Source: UBA11524 sp965646445 (GTDB taxonomy: Bacteria > Bacillota > Clostridia > Christensenellales > Aristaeellaceae). From it: a DNA stretch of 64,000 nt. Under the pieces are notes generated by a model. It worked only from the letters and a program-made list of their open reading frames with translations, did no database searches and was not told the DNA's origin. Each line of letters begins with the position of its first letter. Position 1 is the stretch's first letter. Where the stretch lies: contig CBFFZW010000011.1 of NCBI GenBank assembly GCA_965646445.1, positions 7,156 through 71,155 of the forward strand. Direction: 5' to 3'. Made by a program: the position numbers and the translations under genes. Shown piece by piece: positions 47,778 through 55,779 of this stretch.

Positions 47778-49034
47778 ATGAAGAAATGGTTGGCTCTGGT
47801 TCTGGCTCTGACGATGCTGTGCGGTATGTTCGCCGTGGCCGGCGCGGAGGGTGAAAAGACCATCATCCGTGTGACCTGGTGGGGCGACGAGATCAAGGAC
47901 AGCGCTGAAATGCAGATGGTGAATAAGTTTAACGCCGAGCACAGCGACATTGAGATCAAGGTCGATATGGTGCCTGGCGACGGCTACGGCGACCGTCTGC
48001 TGACCTCCTTCTCCTCCGGCGAGGGCTATGACATCTTCGCTTCCGGCGAGGGCGACTTCTACAAGTGGGTCGGCGCCGGCCTGCCCCTGTCTCTGAACGA
48101 TCTGATTGCCAATGATCCCGACTGGAACAACGAGATGAACGAGTCCATCTACAACTTCGGCAACATTGGCGGCAACCAGTACTACCTGGTGCGTGACTAC
48201 AACCCCCTGTGCATCTTCTACAACAAGGACGTGTTCGACAAGTACGGCGTGGCCTATCCCACCGATGACTGGACCTGGGACGACGCCATTGAGGCCGCCA
48301 AGAAGCTGACCGTGAAGAAGGACGACGGCACCTATGAGTGCTTCGGCTTCAACGCCCAGAGCTGGGAGTATGCCGCGCTGACCTACCTGACCTCCAAGGG
48401 CCTGGACATCGTCAACGAGGACTGCACCTCCGTGGAAGGCTTCCTGAACAGCCCCGAGATGGCCGCCGCGCTGACCGAGTATGTGGGCTTCTCCGTGGGT
48501 GACGACCGCATCTCTCCCGACGCCGCCGACCAGTCCACCTTCGGTTCCGCCAGCGCCATGCTGATTAACGGCAACCTGGCCATGACCATCTCCGGCGCCT
48601 GGGACAAGGACGTGTTCGAGGATTCCGGCGTGAACTACGGCACCAGCGTTGTGCCCGGCAACCACCAGTCCTACCTGTGCGCCTCCGCCTTCGCCATCAG
48701 CAAGAACTGCAAGAACCCCGAGGCTGCCTGGGAGGTCATCAAGGCCCTGACCGGCACCGAGTGCGCCGAGCTGCGCGTGGCCGTCAACAAGGACGTGCTG
48801 CCCACCGTGGACAGCCTGCTGGAGCCCCTGAAGGAGTCCTATGGCGAGCGCAACATGGGCATCCTGAACGCGCTGGACAACGCCATTCAGCCTGCCGGCC
48901 TGCGCGGCGCCATCGGCGGCCCCGCCGTGTCCGCCTTCCGCACCGCCTTCGAGCGCATCCAGTTCAACGATGGTACCGTTGAGGACATCCTGAACGACGC
49001 TGTGGCAGAGGTGGCTGAGGCCATGGCCGAGTAA
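47778..49034 (+). CDS. Sugar ABC transporter substrate-binding protein (CUT1 type)
   Basis: This 418-residue extracellular solute-binding protein of family 1 captures an oligosaccharide. Residues 1-23 form a signal peptide ending AGA, then EGEKTIIRVTWWGD. A cysteine occurs in the signal (TMLCGM) but the residue before it is Leu, so it does not form a lipobox. The body has the family motif YDIFASGEGDFYKWV, YYLVRDYNPLCIFYNKDVFDKYG and the ANAMLINGNLAM-like SASAMLINGNLAMTISG. The ribosome site is AAGGAGG. A terminator after the stop separates it from the permeases and would favour extra binding protein. Confidence 0.93.
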   Translation: MKKWLALVLALTMLCGMFAVAGAEGEKTIIRVTWWGDEIKDSAEMQMVNKFNAEHSDIEIKVDMVPGDGYGDRLLTSFSSGEGYDIFASGEGDFYKWVGAGLPLSLNDLIANDPDWNNEMNESIYNFGNIGGNQYYLVRDYNPLCIFYNKDVFDKYGVAYPTDDWTWDDAIEAAKKLTVKKDDGTYECFGFNAQSWEYAALTYLTSKGLDIVNEDCTSVEGFLNSPEMAAALTEYVGFSVGDDRISPDAADQSTFGSASAMLINGNLAMTISGAWDKDVFEDSGVNYGTSVVPGNHQSYLCASAFAISKNCKNPEAAWEVIKALTGTECAELRVAVNKDVLPTVDSLLEPLKESYGERNMGILNALDNAIQPAGLRGAIGGPAVSAFRTAFERIQFNDGTVEDILNDAVAEVAEAMAE

Positions 49035-49065
49035 CCCGTCCGGGACGTTGCCGAGTGATCCACGT

Positions 49066-49107
49066 CGGGCCAGAACAGTCGATGGGCTGGTTCTGGCCCG
49101 GCTTTTC
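49066..49107 (+). terminator. Intrinsic terminator after the sugar-binding protein gene
   Basis: A perfect 11-bp stem CGGGCCAGAAC / GTTCTGGCCCG with a 13-nt loop is followed by GCTTTTC. Confidence 0.8.
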
Positions 49108-49194
49108 TGTTGAGAACAAATTGATCCGGCGCAGACACGGCGGGCTGTGCCGACGGCGAAAGCGCCAGGCGCGGGATCAGAAGGAGGAAAACGC

Positions 49195-50124
49195 ATGTCA
49201 ACGGTCAAACATGCCGGGAGGGCGCCCATGACCAACCTGGAGAGGCGGCAGAATCGCTACGGCTACGGCTTCATCATGCTCTGGCTGATCGGCCTGTTCG
49301 CCTTTACGCTGATTCCCATGGCATTCTCCCTGGTGCTGTCCTTCTGCAAGTGGGATATTGTGACGGGCCTGAATACCATTGAGTTCATCGGCGGCCAGAA
49401 CTTCACCAAGATTTTCAGCGACAAGAAGTTTTACAAGGCGCTGGAGGTCACCTTCAAGTTCTGCCTGATCTCCATTCCCTTCTACCAGATCGCTTCCCTG
49501 ATGATCGCCATGCTGCTGAACATGCGCATCAGGTTCATGCGTACCTTCCGGCTGATCTTCTTCCTGCCCTCCATCATCCCCACGGTCGCGTCCTCCATGA
49601 TCTGGATGCAGATGCTGGGCAAGGAAGGCTTGATTAACCAGGGCCTGAAGCTGCTGGGCATCACCGGTCCCGCGTGGCTCAATACGCCTCAAACGGCCCT
49701 TTACGGACTGATTTTGATGGGCGTGTGGGGCATCGGCAACACGATGATTATCTACCTTTCCGGCCTGCAGGGGGTGGGGGAGGAGCTCTACGAGGCGTCC
49801 TCCATCGACGGCGCCAACGCCTTCCAGCGCTTCTTCAAGATCACCCTGCCCATGATCTCGCCCACCATCTTCTTCAATGTGGTGATGGCCGTCATCAGCT
49901 CCTTCCAGTACTTTACCCAGGCCTTCGTCATGACCGAGGGCGGCCCGCTGAACTCCACCTTGTTCTACAACCTGTACCTGTATACCAAGGCCTACAAGGA
50001 GCTCAAGATGGGCTATGCCTCCGCCCTGGCGTGGATCATGTTCATCATCATCATGTTCTTTACCATGCTGGTGATGAAGTCCTCCAGCTTCTGGGTGTAC
50101 TATTCCAACGACGATAAGATTTGA
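49195..50124 (+). CDS. Sugar ABC transporter permease 1 (MalF type)
   Basis: This 309-residue membrane permease has about six spans, from YGFIMLWLIGLFAFTLIPMAF onward. The ATPase-contacting EAA loop reads GVGEELYEASSIDGANAFQRF, then ITLPMI. It would pair with the next permease. No ATPase gene lies in this cluster, so a shared MsmK-type ATPase elsewhere is expected. The ATG at 49195 has AAGGAGGAAAACGC upstream. Confidence 0.93.
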   Translation: MSTVKHAGRAPMTNLERRQNRYGYGFIMLWLIGLFAFTLIPMAFSLVLSFCKWDIVTGLNTIEFIGGQNFTKIFSDKKFYKALEVTFKFCLISIPFYQIASLMIAMLLNMRIRFMRTFRLIFFLPSIIPTVASSMIWMQMLGKEGLINQGLKLLGITGPAWLNTPQTALYGLILMGVWGIGNTMIIYLSGLQGVGEELYEASSIDGANAFQRFFKITLPMISPTIFFNVVMAVISSFQYFTQAFVMTEGGPLNSTLFYNLYLYTKAYKELKMGYASALAWIMFIIIMFFTMLVMKSSSFWVYYSNDDKI

Positions 50125-50143
50125 CGGAAGGAGGAGACGGTCA

Positions 50144-50995
50144 ATGACAGCCATTTCCAAGAAAGCCAGCCTGCCGACGAGGATCGGCCGGGGCGTAACG
50201 ATGCTGTTCCTCTTTGGCCTGAGCATCGTGGTGCTGATTCCTTTGGTGTGGACCATCTGCATGGCGCTGAAGCCTGACGGCGAGGTTTACACCAACAATT
50301 TCTTCCCCACGGTGCTCCAATGGGGCAATTTCTATAAGGCCGTAACGGATATTGACTTCTTCCGCTACCTGCTCAACACGCTGATTGTGGTCATCCCCAA
50401 CGTGGTGGGTCAGGTGATGAGCTGCTCCCTGGTGGCCTACGGCTTCTCCCGGTATGAGTTCAGGGGCAAGCGCGTGTGGTTCCTGATCCTGCTGGCCACG
50501 ATGATGATCCCCGGCCAGATCACCATGATTCCACAGTTCCTGCTTTATCGTCAGCTGGGCTGGGTCAACACCTACCTGCCCCTGACGGTGCCCGCCTTCT
50601 TTGCCACCAGCGGCTACAACGTCTTCCTCATGCGCTCCTACATGAGCGGCATCCCCAAAGACTTTGACGAGGCCGCCACCATCGACGGTGCGGGCCCCAT
50701 CCGCAGCTTCACCCAGATCATGCTGCCCATGTGCAAGCCGGTGATGACCGCCATCTGCGTGTTCACCTTCATGGGCACCTGGAACGACTTCAACGGCCCC
50801 CTGATCTATCTCTACGATGCGAACAAGTATACCCTATCCCTGGGCCTGAGCTTCTTCAAGGGCCTATATACCAGCAAGTGGAACCTGCTGATGGCCGCCA
50901 CCGTGCTGGTGATGCTGCCCATCCTGGTGCTGTTCTTCATCGCGCAGGATTACATTATCGACGGCATTTCCATTTCCAGCGGCACCAAGGGCTGA
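50144..50995 (+). CDS. Sugar ABC transporter permease 2 (MalG type)
   Basis: This 283-residue membrane permease begins with a span at LFLFGLSIVVLIPLVWTICM and has the EAA loop SGIPKDFDEAATIDGAGPIR, then SFTQIMLPMCKP. It is the second channel subunit of the CUT1 transporter. It starts 19 bp after permease 1 with ribosome site GGAAGGAGGAG. About 140 bp follow with a GC-rich hairpin but no T run, so the glycosidase genes may be co-transcribed. Confidence 0.93.
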   Translation: MTAISKKASLPTRIGRGVTMLFLFGLSIVVLIPLVWTICMALKPDGEVYTNNFFPTVLQWGNFYKAVTDIDFFRYLLNTLIVVIPNVVGQVMSCSLVAYGFSRYEFRGKRVWFLILLATMMIPGQITMIPQFLLYRQLGWVNTYLPLTVPAFFATSGYNVFLMRSYMSGIPKDFDEAATIDGAGPIRSFTQIMLPMCKPVMTAICVFTFMGTWNDFNGPLIYLYDANKYTLSLGLSFFKGLYTSKWNLLMAATVLVMLPILVLFFIAQDYIIDGISISSGTKG

Positions 50996-51137
50996 TCTTT
51001 TTTGCTGCACCCGGAAGGATTTTGGGAGAAGCGCTCGAATTGTTTCCGGTGCTTCTCCCGGCATCCCTGGGCGGGAAGCGCCGCGAGATGAAAGACACCG
51101 CTTATGTCCCAACGATATTGGTAGGAGTGGTTATACG

Positions 51138-53423
51138 ATGTCTTTATTCTGTTCCACGGGAGCCCCGACCCCCAAGTGCCTGTGCGTCAGCGAGAGGGCC
51201 AAGCTCATTGGCGCGGCGGACGGCATGTTCCCGGATTTCGGCCACCACAGCGAGCGGGAAATGGGCGGGCTGTGGATGCACCCCATCAAGGTGCTGGACG
51301 GCTTCTGGCTGCGTTTCCGTGATGAAAAGGCTGACCATGTGGATACCTGGATCATGGCGGATCGCTTTTTTTGCCTGCCGAACAAAAACGTTTTTGATTA
51401 TAACGCGAACCTGGGCCACACCCGGGTGACCATTCGCCAGGAGCGGCTGGCCCCGGAGAGCGCCCCCGGCGTGGTGGTGAGTTACCGCTTCACCAACCAT
51501 GACGGCGAGCCCAAGCCCGTCACGGCGGAATTGCTGGTGCGCACGGAATTGTACCCCGTGTGGTACTCCATGGACTGCGGCGCTTATCAGGACGGCCCGG
51601 ACGACGGCGCGTGGGAGGAAGACACGCTCACCTTCCACGCCAAGGATCGGGATAACCCCTGGTATGCCGGGGTGCGCTGCCAGACAAGGCCCGACCAGGT
51701 GCGCACGGGGCAGTTCTTCGGCCCGCAGCAGACCGCCGGCCAGGGCGTTTCGGCGTCCTTCCTGTACGAAATGACCCTGGATGGCGGCGAGGAGCGGGTG
51801 CTGACCTTCTACATGACGGGCTCGGCGGTGAGCCGGGACGAGGTGGAAGACAACCTGGCGCTGCTGTCCTCCGGCGCGGACTTTGAGGGAGAGAAGCAGG
51901 CGCGCTATGACCGCCTGCTGGGCAGAAGCCGCCTGACGGTGGGGGATCCCCGGCTGGAGGAAGTGTGGCAATGGGTCAAGATCAACACCGACTGGCTGAC
52001 GGTGGACGCCGGGAAGTACGGCCGGGCGCTGGCGGCGGGCCTGCCGGAATATCCCTGGTGGTTCGGGTGCGACAACTGCTATTCCATCCAGGGCTTGCTG
52101 GCCATGGGCGAGTATCAGCTGGCCAGGGAAACGCTGAAATTGCTGGCGGACTATTCGGAGAAGGTCAACGGCAACGGCCGCGTGGTGCATGAGATCACCA
52201 CCTACGGTCTGTGCTCCAACCCCGGCAACACCCAGGAAACGGCCCACTTCGTCACGGCGGTGTGGCACTACTGGCGCTGGACGGGGGACACCACGCTGAT
52301 GGCGGAGCTGCTGCCGTTCCTGACCAAGGCCATGGCATGGCTGAAGGCGCAGGATGACGACGGCGACTTCTTCCCCAGCGGCTACGGCATCATCGAGATC
52401 GCCGGGCTCAACGCGGAGATGATCGACTCCATTGCCTACACGGTGCAGGCCTGGCAGTGCTATGCCCAGATGTGCCAGGCCCTGGGTCATCCGGCGGAGG
52501 CCGAGGAGGCGGAGAACATGTTCCGCCTGTCCCGGGAGGCCCTCGAAGGCAAGATGTGGGACGAGGAGATGGGCAGCTACTGCGATGCCCACGCCAGCCC
52601 CGCCTTCGTGCGCTCCCGCCGGGAGACCATCCTGGGCCGCCGCAAGGAACGCACGCCTGAGATGGAGCGGGCCTTCGACGCCATGCTGGCCCGCAAAAAG
52701 GGCCCGGAGAACGAGGAGGTTGGCTTCCTCATCAACGGCAACTGGACGCTGGCCACGCCCATGGAGACCGGGCTGGCTCCTGCTGACCGGGCGGAACGCG
52801 CCCTGCGCTATCTGAACACGCCGGACTTCGTGGGCCCCTACGGCATCTACCTCAACGCCCTCGACCGGGGGGCCATGATGACCATTTCCACCGGCGCGGT
52901 GGCGGTGGCCCAGGCACGCTACGGTTACGGCGACCGGGCGCTGGAACTGCTCCGGCGCATGGCCGCTACCTTCGGCATGGCCAACCCGGGCATGATGTCC
53001 GAGATGTCCCCGGACTATGGGTGCGTCTGCCAGGCATGGACGGCCTACGCGCTGTTTGTGCCGGTGGTGCGGCACATGTTCGGCATTCAGCCCACGGCGG
53101 AGGAGAACAGAATCGACATCACCCCGGCCATGCCCTCCGCCTGGCCGAGGGCGGAGCTGTCCCGGGTTCGGGTGCTGGACGGGGAAATCTCCCTGCGCTA
53201 TGAGCAGACGGGGCACGGCTATACCCTGACCGTCGAGGCGGAAAACTGCCCCGCCGTCCGCCTCAACCTGCGGGAGGGTCAGCGGGCGGAATGCCGCGGC
53301 GCCGAGGCGGAGGGTGGCTGGCTGGACATCCCCCTGGACGCTTCAGGCAAGGCTGTTGTGACTGTGATGAACAAACAAGCCGATCAGGATGAAGGAAAGG
53401 ATGCGCGCAATGCTGAAATATAA
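51138..53423 (+). CDS. Glycogen-debranching-like (alpha/alpha)6-barrel glycosidase
   Basis: This 761-residue cytoplasmic protein (no signal peptide) has an N-terminal beta-sandwich (about 1-270) and an (alpha/alpha)6 barrel of the amylo-1,6-glucosidase/GDE_C kind (about 275-660). Conserved stretches are PEYPWWFGCDNCYSIQGLLAM, VVHEITTYGLCSNPGNTQET and GTPMETGLAPADRAERAL-like (TPMETGLAPADRAE), with a C-terminal beta domain. With two GH65 phosphorylases downstream it probably trims the imported alpha-glucoside. The exact linkage cannot be read from sequence. A perfect CAAAAACGTTTTTG palindrome lies at codons 82-87. The 3' end overlaps the next gene. The ribosome site is a weak GGAG 11-12 bp upstream. 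Confidence 0.75.
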   Translation: MSLFCSTGAPTPKCLCVSERAKLIGAADGMFPDFGHHSEREMGGLWMHPIKVLDGFWLRFRDEKADHVDTWIMADRFFCLPNKNVFDYNANLGHTRVTIRQERLAPESAPGVVVSYRFTNHDGEPKPVTAELLVRTELYPVWYSMDCGAYQDGPDDGAWEEDTLTFHAKDRDNPWYAGVRCQTRPDQVRTGQFFGPQQTAGQGVSASFLYEMTLDGGEERVLTFYMTGSAVSRDEVEDNLALLSSGADFEGEKQARYDRLLGRSRLTVGDPRLEEVWQWVKINTDWLTVDAGKYGRALAAGLPEYPWWFGCDNCYSIQGLLAMGEYQLARETLKLLADYSEKVNGNGRVVHEITTYGLCSNPGNTQETAHFVTAVWHYWRWTGDTTLMAELLPFLTKAMAWLKAQDDDGDFFPSGYGIIEIAGLNAEMIDSIAYTVQAWQCYAQMCQALGHPAEAEEAENMFRLSREALEGKMWDEEMGSYCDAHASPAFVRSRRETILGRRKERTPEMERAFDAMLARKKGPENEEVGFLINGNWTLATPMETGLAPADRAERALRYLNTPDFVGPYGIYLNALDRGAMMTISTGAVAVAQARYGYGDRALELLRRMAATFGMANPGMMSEMSPDYGCVCQAWTAYALFVPVVRHMFGIQPTAEENRIDITPAMPSAWPRAELSRVRVLDGEISLRYEQTGHGYTLTVEAENCPAVRLNLREGQRAECRGAEAEGGWLDIPLDASGKAVVTVMNKQADQDEGKDARNAEI
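51383..51396. promoter_or_regulatory. LacI-type operator O4 inside the glycosidase gene
   Basis: CAAAAACGTTTTTG is a perfect 14-bp palindrome identical to the centre of O2. It lies about 245 bp into the coding region (residues PNKNVFDY), where an A/T-rich run is out of keeping with the GC-rich surroundings. Confidence 0.55.
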
Positions 53424-55746
53424 TCTGGGCATACAGGACAAGGAAAACTGGCTCGTGGCGGAAACGGCCTTCGAGCCTGCCCACCAGGGCAAATGCGAGG
53501 CGATTTTCTGCCAGGGCAACGGCTATCTGGGGCAGCGCGCCGCGCTGGAGGAGCGCTATGTGGGCCAGACCCGCGATCTGCTGGTGACGGGCACCTTCGA
53601 CCGCGCGGATGAGGGCGAGGTGACGGAGCTGCCCAACCTGCCGGACGTGACCAACCTGGAATTCACCGTGAACGGCCGCCGCTTCACCATGGACGCGGGG
53701 GTGACCGAGGATTACCTGCGGGTGATGGATCTGTACACGGGCGAGGTGCGCCGTACCCTGCGCTGGACATCCCCCGAGGGCGGACGGTACGACCTGGCCT
53801 TCTCCCGCTTCGCGTCCATGGACAACGAGCATGTGCTGGGCATCAGGGCCAGCATCACACCCGTCGACGGCCCTGCCGACATCCGCGTGGACAGCGGCAT
53901 CGACGGCCGGGTGAGCAACACCGGCACCCAGCATTTCCGCGAGGGCGACAAGCGCATCTTCGACAACCGGGTGCTGCGGATGACCTCCCGCACCGTGCAG
54001 TCCGACGTGACCTGCTGCCTGCACTGCGCCCATACCTTCCGCTTGAATGGCGCGGAGACCCAGGGCAAGGTGCTGCCCATCATCGACCGGCGCTACATGG
54101 CCACCCGGGCGGACTTCCGCGTGGAGAAAGGGCAAACGCTGACGGTGGAGAAGCTCACCGTGGTCACCACCACCCGGGACATGGCCTATGAGGGCGCGGA
54201 GGACGCCGTCGCCCGCGCCATGGAGGAAGGCCGCGCCATGATGAACGACGCCCTGGCCGCGGGGTATGACGCCCTGTTCGCCGCCAGCGCCGCCAAGTGG
54301 GCGGAATTGTGGAAGCAGGCCGACATCCGCGTGACATCGGAGCGCCCCTTCGACCAGCTGATGCTCCGCTTCGCCCTGTATCACCTGAACATCATGGTGA
54401 AGAAGGACGACAGCCGCGTGGGCATCGGCGCCAAGGGCATGACTGGGGAGGGCTACAAGGGCCATTCCTTCTGGGACACGGAGATCTTCATCCTGCCCTA
54501 TTTCATCCTCACACAGCCCGAGGCGGCCCGCACCCTGCTGGAGTACCGCTACAAGGGCCTGTACGGCGCCCGGAATAAGGCCAAAGAAAATGGCTTTGAG
54601 GGCGCGATGTATCCCTGGGAGGCGGCCTGGGTAGATGACGGCGAGGTGACGCCCTTGTGGGGCGCGGCGGATGTCGTCACCGGCGAGCCCATGAAGATTC
54701 TCACCGGCATCATCGAGCAGCACATCACCGCTGATGTGGCCTTTGCGGTGGAGCAGTACTTCGCCGTCACCCACGACCAGGATTTCATGGATCGCTATGG
54801 CTATGAAATCATCATCGATACGGCGCGCTTCTGGGCCAGCCGGGTCACCTGGGACGAGGCGAAGCGGGCCTACGTCATCCTAGATGTCATCGGCCCGGAT
54901 GAGTACAAGGAGCATGTGGACAACAACGCCTACACCAACTACATGGCTGCCCATAACCTCACCCTGGCCCTCCGCGTGATGGATGCGCTGGAAGCCCGCC
55001 GGGACGAGACCTACCGCCGCCTGGACGGCCTGCTGAACTTCGCCGTCAGCCGGGAGAACATTGCCCGCGTCCGGGATGGGCTGTACCTGCCCGCGCCGGA
55101 CAAGGACGGTATCGTGCCCCAGTTCGAGGGCTATTTCGGCCTGCGCCATGTGGATCTGACCCCCTACAAGCAGGCCAGTGTCGTCGGCACCATCTACAAC
55201 GATTACAACATCGAGCAGATCAGCGCCATGCAGGTGCACAAGCAGGCCGATACCCTGGCGCTCATGCTGCTGATGGACGACCTGTTCCCCGCGGATGTGA
55301 AGAAGAAGAACTACTATTTCTACGAGGCGCGGACGCTTCACGATTCCTCCCTGAGCAAGTCCACCCACTGCGTGCTGGCGGCGGATCTCCATGAGGATGA
55401 GACGGCGTATACCTTCTTCCAGGGCTGCGGCGACATCGACCTGGGCCCGAAGATGACCACCTCCGACATGGGTGTGCATACCGCGTCCATGGGCGGCATC
55501 TGGCAGTGCGCGGTGTATGGCTTTGGCGGCGTGCGGGTGGTGGGCGGCCAGCTGCGCATCGCGCCCCGGCTGCCCGCGTGCTGGCAGGCCCTGGCCTTCC
55601 CCCTGTGCTGGCGGGAGCAAAAGCTCCGCGTGGAGGCGGACAAATCGTCGGTGCGGGTGAGCAACCATGGCACGGAAGCTGTGGACATCGAGCTTTGCGG
55701 GCGGCAGGTGCGCGTGGCCCCCGGCGGGACGGGCTCCGCCGTATAA
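53410..55746 (+). CDS. Glycoside hydrolase family 65 phosphorylase 1
   Basis: This 778-residue protein of the GH65 family (kojibiose, nigerose, maltose or trehalose phosphorylase type) cleaves an alpha-glucosyl disaccharide with phosphate to give beta-glucose-1-phosphate. The N-terminal domain has CQGNGYLGQRAALEE. The barrel has GEGYKGHSFWDTEIFILPYF and the catalytic acid in VIGPDEYKEHVDNNAYTN. The phosphate site is KQADTLALMLLMDDL plus LHDSSLSKSTH. The start is one of three ATGs (53389, 53401, 53410); 53410 is 9 bp after AAAGG and gives a compact N-terminus. It overlaps the upstream gene by 14 bp. The specificity is not determined. Confidence 0.92.
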   Translation: MLKYNLGIQDKENWLVAETAFEPAHQGKCEAIFCQGNGYLGQRAALEERYVGQTRDLLVTGTFDRADEGEVTELPNLPDVTNLEFTVNGRRFTMDAGVTEDYLRVMDLYTGEVRRTLRWTSPEGGRYDLAFSRFASMDNEHVLGIRASITPVDGPADIRVDSGIDGRVSNTGTQHFREGDKRIFDNRVLRMTSRTVQSDVTCCLHCAHTFRLNGAETQGKVLPIIDRRYMATRADFRVEKGQTLTVEKLTVVTTTRDMAYEGAEDAVARAMEEGRAMMNDALAAGYDALFAASAAKWAELWKQADIRVTSERPFDQLMLRFALYHLNIMVKKDDSRVGIGAKGMTGEGYKGHSFWDTEIFILPYFILTQPEAARTLLEYRYKGLYGARNKAKENGFEGAMYPWEAAWVDDGEVTPLWGAADVVTGEPMKILTGIIEQHITADVAFAVEQYFAVTHDQDFMDRYGYEIIIDTARFWASRVTWDEAKRAYVILDVIGPDEYKEHVDNNAYTNYMAAHNLTLALRVMDALEARRDETYRRLDGLLNFAVSRENIARVRDGLYLPAPDKDGIVPQFEGYFGLRHVDLTPYKQASVVGTIYNDYNIEQISAMQVHKQADTLALMLLMDDLFPADVKKKNYYFYEARTLHDSSLSKSTHCVLAADLHEDETAYTFFQGCGDIDLGPKMTTSDMGVHTASMGGIWQCAVYGFGGVRVVGGQLRIAPRLPACWQALAFPLCWREQKLRVEADKSSVRVSNHGTEAVDIELCGRQVRVAPGGTGSAV

Positions 55747-55779
55747 TACACATTGATCCTTGATTGAGGAGGACGCGGG

